Assembly: GCA_051881315.1 (NCBI GenBank)
Contig: JBJEPQ010000029.1
Coordinates: forward strand, 62,001 to 126,000
Source of the DNA: CAG-488 sp051881315
GTDB lineage: Bacteria; Bacillota; Clostridia; Oscillospirales; Acutalibacteraceae
Direction: 5' to 3'
DNA length: 64,000 nt
Shown here: piece by piece, positions 43,156 through 49,407 of the stretch
Layout of the letters: each line of letters opens with the position of its first letter
Numbering within the stretch: position 1 is the stretch's first letter
The notes under the pieces: model-generated
Databases searched by the model: none
What the model was told of the DNA's origin: nothing
Seen by the model: the letters and a program-made list of their open reading frames with translations, nothing else
Translations under genes and position numbers: made by a program

Positions 43156-43311
43156 GCGACACAAGTTAATAGCGGCAAAACCAAGGGTGTATTTTTATCT
43201 TAATAAAAATGCATTCTCTGTTTTCGCATCCTTTGGGTTTGCCGAAAACTTGTGTCGCAGCAATCGGAGCAATGCGTTTTTTGTGCGTAGCTTCGGCTGC
43301 GCACTTTTTAT
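43156..43311 (+). ncRNA. Structured RNA, copy A (unassigned class)
   Basis: About 156 nt. P1: GCGACACAAGTT (43156-43167) pairs perfectly with AACTTGTGTCGC (43247-43258). P2: GGCAAA...CCAAGG pairs with CCTTTGG...TTTGCC. P3: TGTATTTTTAT pairs with ATAAAAATGCA. On the 3' side between P3 and P2 is the unpaired motif ATTCTCTGTTTT; after P1 is AGCAATCGGAG. The unit ends with GTGCGTAGC/GCTGCGCAC capped by TTCG and a T-run. The same plan is seen in copy B with different stem sequences. CTCTG of the first motif could pair with CGGAG of the second as a pseudoknot. Confidence 0.7.
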
Positions 43312-43314
43312 TTT
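43283..43314 (+). terminator. UUCG-capped terminator of RNA copy A
   Basis: A nine-base stem GTGCGTAGC/GCTGCGCAC with a TTCG loop, then TTTTTATTTT. Confidence 0.9.
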
Positions 43315-43326
43315 CGGGGAATTAAA

Positions 43327-43380
43327 ATGATTTTTTCGACAAATTAAAAAGCCATACACAAGGAAAAATAATAAAAGGGT
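43327..43380 (+). pseudogene. Decayed 5' remnant of an Xre-type HTH gene
   Basis: After RNA copy A, at the same distance as the intact HTH gene from copy B, comes ATG with TTTTCG and AAAAGCC matching the HTH start, but with a stop at codon 7 and more stops at codons 15-16. Similarity fades after about 16 codons. It is best read as a truncated duplicate of the gene at 43614. Confidence 0.55.
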
Positions 43381-43405
43381 ATATGCTCTATTCTGAAAAA
43401 TAGAG

Positions 43406-43434
43406 TTGAATTATTAACCTTGTTATGATAAAAT
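43406..43434 (+). promoter_or_regulatory. Promoter of structured RNA copy B
   Basis: TTGAAT and TAAAAT are 17 bases apart with TGA just before the -10 (extended -10). The predicted start is G43441, again the first base of P1. Confidence 0.75.
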
Positions 43435-43440
43435 AATTTT

Positions 43441-43597
43441 GCGACACAACATAATATTTGGACAAACTACGGGAGAAGTGTTTTTTGGTAAAAGCACATT
43501 CTCTGTTTTGGCGTTCTCTTGTAGTTTGTCAAAGTTGTGTCGCAGCAATCGGAGTTATGTGTTTTTCGGTGCGTAGCTTCGGCTGCGCACTTTTTAT
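43441..43597 (+). ncRNA. Structured RNA, copy B, upstream of the HTH gene (unassigned class)
   Basis: About 157 nt. P1: GCGACACAAC (43441-43450) pairs with GTTGTGTCGC (43534-43543); its tenth pair is C-G where copy A has G-C. P2: GACAAACTAC (43461-43470) pairs with GTAGTTTGTC (43521-43530), extended by GGGAGAA/TTCTCTT. P3: GTGTTTTT pairs with AAAAGCAC. ATTCTCTGTTTT and AGCAATCGGAG are identical to copy A. It ends at the same UUCG terminator, about 20 bases before the HTH start codon, so it may act as an attenuating leader, a separate small RNA, or both. Confidence 0.72.
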
Positions 43598-43600
43598 TTT
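43569..43600 (+). terminator. UUCG-capped terminator of RNA copy B
   Basis: The same nine-base stem and TTCG loop as copy A, followed by TTTTTATTTT, ending just before the HTH ribosome binding site GGGGGAA. Confidence 0.9.
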
Positions 43601-43613
43601 CGGGGGAATTAAA

Positions 43614-43805
43614 ATGAGCTTTTCGGAAAACTTAAAAGCCGCACGCAAAAGCAATAAAATGACTCAGCAACAGCTTGCCGATCTTTTAAATATTGACCGT
43701 TCTGCCGTTACTCATTATGAAAAAGGCACGGCGATGCCCCACGCAAAGAATATTCAGAAGCTGTGCGATATTCTGAGCATCACTTTTGATGAATTGTTTA
43801 AATGA
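43614..43805 (+). CDS. Small Xre/Cro-type HTH regulator
   Basis: 63 residues: a single helix-turn-helix domain with MTQQQLADLLNIDRSAVTHYEKG as the core and IQKLCDILSITFDELF at the end. A GGGGGAA site lies seven bases before the ATG at 43614. A longer in-frame reading from 43458 runs through the structured RNA and terminator and is not credible. It follows RNA copy B, and repeats flank the pair on both sides, so the RNA and regulator form a small accessory module. Confidence 0.88.
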   Translation: MSFSENLKAARKSNKMTQQQLADLLNIDRSAVTHYEKGTAMPHAKNIQKLCDILSITFDELFK

Positions 43806-43850
43806 TGGATAGAACTCTTTTAAAAAGGAAATTGTTATAAAACTTTATTG

Positions 43851-43992
43851 TCTAAAGTCTAACATCTAATATCTAAAATCTTACGTCTGTTTTCAGCCTT
43901 CCCCTTGAGGGGAAGGCTTATTAGGTTTGTGCAAACTTTAATTTTAATCGTCTAAAGTCTAATATCTAATATCTAATATCTAAAATCTAAAA
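43851..43992 (+). repeat. Heptad tandem repeats flanking a palindrome, downstream of the HTH gene
   Basis: Five heptads at 43851-43885 (TCTAAAG, TCTAACA, TCTAATA, TCTAAAA, TCTTACG) and six at 43951-43992 (TCTAAAG, three TCTAATA, two TCTAAAA). Between them are the palindrome GCCTTCCCC/GGGGAAGGC (43896-43917) and a segment TTGTGCAAACTTTAATTTT also found at 43009. The 43806-44034 stretch holds no gene. Confidence 0.8.
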
Positions 43993-44023
43993 CGGCAGAG
44001 GTGATCGCTCATCTCTGCCGTTT
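43990..44023. terminator. Bidirectional terminator downstream of the hydrogenase operon
   Basis: AACGGCAGAG pairs with CTCTGCCGTT around a loop, with T-runs on both outer sides. It lies 11 bases after the hydA stop. Confidence 0.75.
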
Positions 44024-44034
44024 TTCTGTTAAAA

Positions 44035-45789
44035 TCAGTTGTTATAAAGTCCGCGCTTAACGTAGGTTGTGTGGAGAACCTCATGCGCCTTGTGGCTACC
44101 GGGCTCGCCGAAGAACTCGTCATATACACGCTTTATAGCTGAATTTTCGTGTGACTTACGGTTTTCGTTGTTCTTATCAAGGGTGTAAAGAACGGAAGCT
44201 CTCTTGCTTCTGTAATCCTCGAAGTTGCGAACCGATGCCGGAACGATCGGCTGTCCGCCGCCGTTGATACAGCCGCCGGGGCAAGCCATGATCTCAATGA
44301 ACTGGTACTCGCTTGTGCCGTTCTTGACCTGCTCCATGAGGGTTTTTGCGTTCTTTGTGCCGCTTGCAACTGCAACCTTGATCTGGAGATCACCGACGGT
44401 ATAGGTGGCTTCCTTGACGCCCTCCATACCTCTGACCTCTGTAAAGTCAACGTTTTCAAGAGTCTGACCGGTAATCTTCTCAACAGCGGTACGAAGCGCA
44501 GCTTCCATAACTCCGCCTGTTGCACCGAAGATAACGCCTGCGCCCGAACCCTCGCCGAGAGGACTGTCAAAGGTCTCGTCGGGAAGTGAGTTGAAGCTGA
44601 TGCCTGCGCTCTTGATCATTCTTGCAAGCTCACGGGTTGTGATAGAGATATCAACATCCGCATAGCCCGATGCGCTCTGATCTGCTCTGCCGACCTCAAA
44701 TTTCTTTGCGGTACAGGGCATTACGCTGACGCTGACGATCTTTGCAGGATCAATGTCCATCTTCTGAGCGTACCATGTCTTGAGCGTTGCGCCGAACATC
44801 TGCTGAGGTGACTTGCAGGATGAAAGGTGGTCGAGCTGATCGGGATAGTAGTGCTCGCAATACTTAACCCAGCCCGGCGAACAGGAGGTGATCATCGGGA
44901 GAACGCCGCCGTTTGTAATTCTTTCGATAAGCTCGTTGGACTCCTCCATAATGGTAAGGTCGGCGGAGAAATCGGTGTCGAATACCTTGTCAAATCCAAG
45001 GCGGCGAAGAGCGGCAACCATCTTGCCCTCTGCGTCTGTTCCGATCGGAAGACCGAATTCCTCACCGAGAGCCGCTCTGACAGCCGGAGCTGTCTGAACA
45101 ACAACGTACTTATCGGGATCGTTGATAGCTTCAAGAACCTTCGGTGTGTCGTCCTTCTCACGAAGTGCGCCTGTCGGGCAGTTTACGATACACTGACCGC
45201 AGGAGATACACGAAAATTCCTGAATTTCTCTCTCGAAAGGAGAGGTGATGCAGGTGTCAAAGCCACGGGCGTTTGCTCCGATAACGGAGATTGCCTGATT
45301 GTCGCAGGCGGCAACGCAACGGCGGCAAAGAATACACTTGCTGTTGTCACGGATCATATGAGCCATTGAAGCGTCATAGGCATAGTCGGGAGTTACGCCG
45401 TCGAACTTACTCTCGTTCTCAACGCCGTATTCCTTACAGAGCTTCTGAAGCTCGCAGTTTCTGCTTCTTACGCAGGAAAGGCACTTGCGGTCATGGGTTG
45501 AAAGGATAAGCTCAAGAGTAGTTCTTCTTGAATTGCGGACTCTATCGGAGTTTGTGAAAACCTCCATGCCCTCGTTTACGGGATAAACACAGGAAGCAAC
45601 AAGGCTTCTTGCGCCCTTGACCTCTACCATACAGATACGGCAGGCACCGATCTGATTGATTTCCTTGAGGAAGCAAAGCGTCGGAATCTCTATTCCGGCA
45701 TAGCGAGCGGCCTCAAGGATAGAAATTCCGCTCGGCACGCTCAGAGGCATGCCATTGATTTTAATATTAACCATTTCCATTTCTGACAT
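44035..45789 (-). CDS. hydA: [FeFe]-hydrogenase catalytic subunit (HydA/HndD)
   Basis: 584 residues, cytoplasmic. An N-terminal [2Fe-2S] ferredoxin domain (about 1-80), a His-Cys [4Fe-4S] segment, and two [4Fe-4S] motifs (CILCRRCVAACD, CISCGQCIVNCP) lead to the H-cluster domain. H-cluster cysteines are C303 (TSCSPGWV), C359 (MPCTAKK), C503 and C507 (ACPGGCINGGG). It makes or oxidises H2 with electrons from the HydB/HydC module. It is last in the operon, five bases after hydB. Confidence 0.96.
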   Translation of the reverse strand: MSEMEMVNIKINGMPLSVPSGISILEAARYAGIEIPTLCFLKEINQIGACRICMVEVKGARSLVASCVYPVNEGMEVFTNSDRVRNSRRTTLELILSTHDRKCLSCVRSRNCELQKLCKEYGVENESKFDGVTPDYAYDASMAHMIRDNSKCILCRRCVAACDNQAISVIGANARGFDTCITSPFEREIQEFSCISCGQCIVNCPTGALREKDDTPKVLEAINDPDKYVVVQTAPAVRAALGEEFGLPIGTDAEGKMVAALRRLGFDKVFDTDFSADLTIMEESNELIERITNGGVLPMITSCSPGWVKYCEHYYPDQLDHLSSCKSPQQMFGATLKTWYAQKMDIDPAKIVSVSVMPCTAKKFEVGRADQSASGYADVDISITTRELARMIKSAGISFNSLPDETFDSPLGEGSGAGVIFGATGGVMEAALRTAVEKITGQTLENVDFTEVRGMEGVKEATYTVGDLQIKVAVASGTKNAKTLMEQVKNGTSEYQFIEIMACPGGCINGGGQPIVPASVRNFEDYRSKRASVLYTLDKNNENRKSHENSAIKRVYDEFFGEPGSHKAHEVLHTTYVKRGLYNN

Positions 45790-45794
45790 CCTCC

Positions 45795-47582
45795 TTATTT
45801 CTTAACGATTGCGCCGAAGCGGCAGGTATCCATACATACGCCGCACTTGATGCACTTGCTTGTATCAATGGTGTGAGCGGTCTTGACTGCGCCTGAGATT
45901 GCGCCGACCGGGCACTTTCTTGCACAGGCGGTACAGCCCTTACACTTGTCTGCATCTACCGAGTAGGAAATGAGCTTCTTACATACGCCGGCAGGGCACT
46001 TCTTGTCAACGATGTGTGAGATGTACTCGTCCTTGAAGAAACGAAGTGTTGCAAGAACCGGGTTCGGAGCTGTCTGACCGAGACCGCAGAGTGAATTGTC
46101 TTTAATATAGTGAGCGAGAGACTCAAGCTCGTCAAGGTCGTCAAGTGTTGCCTTGCCGTCCGTGATCTTCTCAAGAAGCTCTCTCATTCTCTTTGTACCG
46201 ATACGGCACGGAGTACACTTACCGCAGCTCTCGTCAACAGTGAAGTCGAGGAAGAACTTTGCGATATCAACCATACAGTTGTCCTCGTCCATAACGATAA
46301 GTCCGCCTGAACCCATCATACAGCCGATTGCGGTAAGGTTGTCGTAGTCGATAGGCGTGTCCATAAGAGAAGCGGGAATACATCCGCCGGAGGGACCGCC
46401 TGTCTGAGCAGCCTTGAACTTCTTGCCGTTGGGAATACCGCCGCCGATATCCTCAATGATCTCGCGCAGAGTAGTACCCATCGGAATTTCAACAAGTCCC
46501 GTGTTGTTTATCTTTCCGCCGAGAGCGAATACCTTTGTACCCGTTGACTTCTCGGTGCCCATTGAGTTGAAGAACTCAGCACCTTTGAGAATGATCTGGG
46601 GAATGTTGGCAAAGGTCTCAACGTTATTTTCTGTTGTCGGCTTGCCGAAAAGTCCCTTAACCGCAGGATAGGGCGGACGGGGACGGGGCTCGCCTCGGTT
46701 GCCCTCGATCGAGGTCATAAGAGCCGTTTCCTCACCGCAGACGAATGCGCCTGCACCGAGACGGATATGAAGATCGAAGTCAAAGCCTGAATTGAATATG
46801 TTCTTGCCGAGAAGGCCTGCTTCACGAGCCTGCTTGATAGCAAATTCAAGACGGTGAACGGCGATCGGGTACTCGGCACGGACATAAACATAGCCCTCTG
46901 TTGCGCCTGTTGCGTAGCCGCAGATTGTCATTGCCTCAACGATACAGTGGGGGTCGCCCTCAAGAACGGAACGGTCCATGAATGCGCCCGGGTCACCCTC
47001 GTCGGCATTACATACAACATACTTCTGGTCGGCTGAATTCTTTGCGGTGAAGCTCCACTTGAGACCTGTGGGGAATCCGCCGCCGCCGCGTCCTCTGAGT
47101 CCGGAATCCTTAACGATCTGGATAACCTCGTCGGGAGTAAGCTCGGTAAGACACTTTGCAAGAGCCTGATAGCCGTCCATAGCGATATATTCTTCAATAT
47201 TTTCAGGATCAATTACACCGCAGTTACGAAGCGCAACTCTGTGCTGCTTCTTGTAGAAGTTTGTTTCATTGAGCGGCTTGATATCATCCTTGCGGACTGT
47301 CTCCTCGTAGAGAAGTCTCTTGACCATACGTCCCTTGAGAAGATGCTCCTCGACGATTTCGGGGACGTCCTCAACCTTAACCTCGCTGTAGAAACAGCCC
47401 TCGGGATATACGATCATAACCGGACCTAATGCACAAAGTCCGAAGCAGCCGGTTTTGATTACTTTTACCTCATTTTCGAGATCCTTTGCTTTAAGCTCCT
47501 GCTCAAGCTTTTCGATGATCTCGGCACTGTGCGAGGAAGTACAGCCGGTACCGCCGCAGACAAGAACGTGTGAACGATACAT
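45795..47582 (-). CDS. hydB: Hydrogenase diaphorase subunit HydB/HndC (NuoF-like)
   Basis: 595 residues. An N-terminal thioredoxin-like [2Fe-2S] domain (CGGTGCTSSHS, CFGLCALGP) is followed by a NuoF core with FMN/NADH motif GLRGRGGGGFPTGLKW, the [4Fe-4S] motif SCGKCTPCRIGTKRM, and a C-terminal ferredoxin with two [4Fe-4S] clusters (CKGCTACARKCP, CIKCGVCMDTC). It exchanges electrons with NAD(P)H and ferredoxin in the electron-bifurcating hydrogenase. Confidence 0.95.
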   Translation of the reverse strand: MYRSHVLVCGGTGCTSSHSAEIIEKLEQELKAKDLENEVKVIKTGCFGLCALGPVMIVYPEGCFYSEVKVEDVPEIVEEHLLKGRMVKRLLYEETVRKDDIKPLNETNFYKKQHRVALRNCGVIDPENIEEYIAMDGYQALAKCLTELTPDEVIQIVKDSGLRGRGGGGFPTGLKWSFTAKNSADQKYVVCNADEGDPGAFMDRSVLEGDPHCIVEAMTICGYATGATEGYVYVRAEYPIAVHRLEFAIKQAREAGLLGKNIFNSGFDFDLHIRLGAGAFVCGEETALMTSIEGNRGEPRPRPPYPAVKGLFGKPTTENNVETFANIPQIILKGAEFFNSMGTEKSTGTKVFALGGKINNTGLVEIPMGTTLREIIEDIGGGIPNGKKFKAAQTGGPSGGCIPASLMDTPIDYDNLTAIGCMMGSGGLIVMDEDNCMVDIAKFFLDFTVDESCGKCTPCRIGTKRMRELLEKITDGKATLDDLDELESLAHYIKDNSLCGLGQTAPNPVLATLRFFKDEYISHIVDKKCPAGVCKKLISYSVDADKCKGCTACARKCPVGAISGAVKTAHTIDTSKCIKCGVCMDTCRFGAIVKK

Positions 47583-47594
47583 TGATTTTCCTCC

Positions 47595-47969
47595 TTAATC
47601 TTTTACAACAGCGCCTACGGTATATTCAACAACCGGATTGCCGTTTACAATATGGGAAGCAACGATTTCGGCAACCTTATCAGCTGTCATTTTAACATAA
47701 GTTACCTTATCCTTGCCGGGTTCAAAAACCTCAACGATCGGCTCATACTGGCACATTCCGATGCAGCCTGTCTGAGCAACCGTAACGTTTTTAAGATTTC
47801 TTTTTGCGACCTCGTCAACAAAAGCGTTGAGAACGGGACGTGCGCCTGCCGCGATACCGCAGGTTGCCATGCCGACTACGACACGGATTCCGTCGCCCGT
47901 ACCCTCACGGTCTGTCATTGCCGCCTTAGCCTTGTCACGGATGGCGAGCAACTCTTCAAGTGATTTCAT
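47595..47969 (-). CDS. hndB: HndB-like [2Fe-2S] ferredoxin subunit
   Basis: 124 residues. A thioredoxin-like ferredoxin with cysteines in MATCGIAAGA and TGCIGMC, as in HndB of NADP-reducing hydrogenases. It probably relays electrons within the complex. It lies one base after the ATPase-domain gene and 12 before hydB. Confidence 0.9.
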   Translation of the reverse strand: MKSLEELLAIRDKAKAAMTDREGTGDGIRVVVGMATCGIAAGARPVLNAFVDEVAKRNLKNVTVAQTGCIGMCQYEPIVEVFEPGKDKVTYVKMTADKVAEIVASHIVNGNPVVEYTVGAVVKD

Positions 47970-48521
47970 TTACAGTACACCTCCACGGATAATTTGTGTT
48001 TGTTCATGCAGGTACTCTTTGATCCACTGCGTAACGGACGGTTCGCTGAGCGGAACTCCGCCGAGTATTTCGTTAAGCTCGGCAGTGGAAAGAGTGAATT
48101 CTTTTTCATCGACCTTACAGCGATAAATAAAATCGCGGTCTGTGTTCATGGTGATAAGCGTGATGATCGTGGAATCAATGTCGCCCAGCGGAGTGAAGTC
48201 GATGCTGTCGGTCTTAAACCGTGCCGTAACCCGTGTTCCCACGCCGACCTCGGAGCTGATCGACAGACTTCCGCCCGTCTGTTCAGCGGCGAGCTTGAAA
48301 AGCGGAATACCCATTCCGACCTTTCTTGTCGTTCTCGTCGTGAAGAACGGATCCTGAACATTCTGAACCTGTTCGGGAGTCATTCCTCTGCCGTTGTCGT
48401 AAATTCCTATAACCATCTCGTTATTATGTGTGTCCTCGGCGATCTCAATTTCAATCAGAGAAGCTCCGGCAGAAATTGAATTCTGCGCAATGTCGAGAAC
48501 ATTCAATGATAATTCACGCAT
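47970..48521 (-). CDS. HATPase-domain protein in the hydrogenase operon
   Basis: 183 residues. The GHKL ATP-binding motifs are present: N box DIAQNSISAGA, G1 DNGRGM, G2 GMGIPLF. There is no sensor, dimerisation/phosphoacceptor domain or membrane segment, so it is not a normal histidine kinase. Such genes recur between the NuoE- and HndB-like genes of clostridial hydrogenase operons; their role is unknown. The position is 12 bases after hydC. Confidence 0.88.
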   Translation of the reverse strand: MRELSLNVLDIAQNSISAGASLIEIEIAEDTHNNEMVIGIYDNGRGMTPEQVQNVQDPFFTTRTTRKVGMGIPLFKLAAEQTGGSLSISSEVGVGTRVTARFKTDSIDFTPLGDIDSTIITLITMNTDRDFIYRCKVDEKEFTLSTAELNEILGGVPLSEPSVTQWIKEYLHEQTQIIRGGVL

Positions 48522-48533
48522 GATCTTTTATAA

Positions 48534-49031
48534 TTATGCTCTGTACTTGGCAAGAATGCCGGGTACATCGTCTGCCGTAAGCTTTCCGTAAACTTCATCG
48601 TTGACGGTCAGGACGGGGGCAAGTCCGCAAGCGCCTATGCAGCGGCAAGCCTCAACCGAGAACATTCCGTCATCCGAACATTCGCCTGCGCCGATTCCAA
48701 GCTCCTCGCAGATCTTGTCAAGAAGCTCCTGGGAGCCCTTAACGTAGCAAGCTGTGCCGAGACAAACAGAGATGTTGTACTCTCCCTTCGGGGAAAGCGC
48801 AAACTGAGCATAGAATGTGGATACGCCGTAAACCTTTTCAAGGGGTACGTTCATTCCGTCGGCGATCATCGTCTGAACTTCAAACGGAAGATAACCGTAT
48901 ATTGCCTGCGCCTGCTGCATAACGTGCATGAGTAAGCTTTTGTTATCCTTGCATTCCTCAATTACTGCTTTGAGCTGCGCCTCCTGCTCAGGTGTTCCTT
49001 TGAACGGGATTTTGCTGATTTTCTTGAGCAT
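48534..49031 (-). CDS. hydC: Hydrogenase subunit HydC/HndA (NuoE-like)
   Basis: 165 residues. The NuoE-type [2Fe-2S] ligands are in SVCLGTACYVKGS and VEACRCIGACGLAPVL. A helical N-terminal part is followed by the thioredoxin-like domain. It completes the NADH-oxidising module with HydB. It is the first gene of the operon and has GGAGGAAC before its ATG. A Rex-like operator lies upstream. Confidence 0.95.
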   Translation of the reverse strand: MLKKISKIPFKGTPEQEAQLKAVIEECKDNKSLLMHVMQQAQAIYGYLPFEVQTMIADGMNVPLEKVYGVSTFYAQFALSPKGEYNISVCLGTACYVKGSQELLDKICEELGIGAGECSDDGMFSVEACRCIGACGLAPVLTVNDEVYGKLTADDVPGILAKYRA

Positions 49032-49107
49032 TTAAGTTGTTCCTCCTTTACAACAGTTTAGCCGCAATGCGAACGGTCGTGAGGATGAACACTTGCAAAA
49101 AGGCAGT

Positions 49108-49125
49108 GTGTTAAATAATTAACAC
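49108..49125. promoter_or_regulatory. Rex-like operator of the hydrogenase operon
   Basis: A perfect palindrome GTGTTAA-4-TTAACAC. It matches the clostridial Rex consensus TTGTTAANNNNTTAACAA except at the outermost positions. Rex senses the NADH/NAD+ ratio and represses fermentation and hydrogenase genes. The site lies about 35-50 bases downstream of the predicted start, suited to a roadblock. Confidence 0.7.
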
Positions 49126-49162
49126 TCCGAAAGTCCGCAATACAACATTATAATGCTGATAC

Positions 49163-49191
49163 ATTATAACACATTAAAATTAAATAGTAAA
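49163..49191 (-). promoter_or_regulatory. Promoter of the hydrogenase operon
   Basis: On the minus strand TTTACT and a perfect TATAAT are 17 bases apart, with TG one base before the -10. A second TATAAT lies about 16 bases downstream (49152-49147). Confidence 0.65.
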
Positions 49192-49363
49192 CACATTTAT
49201 CGAATTAAATTCTGCCAAAACGGCACAAAAACAACAATTTTTTTATTTTTTTCAGATTATTTCTCTGCAAATTTTTTCACCGTCTCTTTTTGACGTAATA
49301 AATAAATCACTTATTGATTGACGGCTTATCTGATACATAATTATCGGATTGGACGCTTGAATA

Positions 49364-49391
49364 AAAAAACTCCCCGCAAAAGCGGGAAGCT
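49364..49391. terminator. Terminator of the secreted hydrolase gene
   Basis: CCCGC-AAAA-GCGGG stem with flanking pairs; in the minus direction it is followed by GTTTTTTTAT. The rest of 49200-49363 is AT-rich with no gene. Confidence 0.75.
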
Positions 49392-49407
49392 TTTTGAAAT
49401 TATTCGG

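Noticed and set aside
43156..43597. Structured RNAs considered as 6S RNA
   Set aside because: 6S RNA has one long rod with a central bubble and pairs its two ends; here a separate UUCG terminator follows the rod, and no promoter-like bubble is evident.
43156..43597. Structured RNAs considered as a type III antitoxin
   Set aside because: No short tandem repeat array and no ToxN-like gene; the neighbour is a DNA-binding regulator.
43458..43613. In-frame extension of the HTH gene through the upstream region (115 residues)
   Set aside because: It would be translated from the structured RNA and its terminator; the ATG at 43614 has its own ribosome binding site and gives a standard HTH length.
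42454..43992. Heptad tracts considered as a CRISPR array
   Set aside because: The unit is only seven bases, there are no spacers of constant length and no cas genes.
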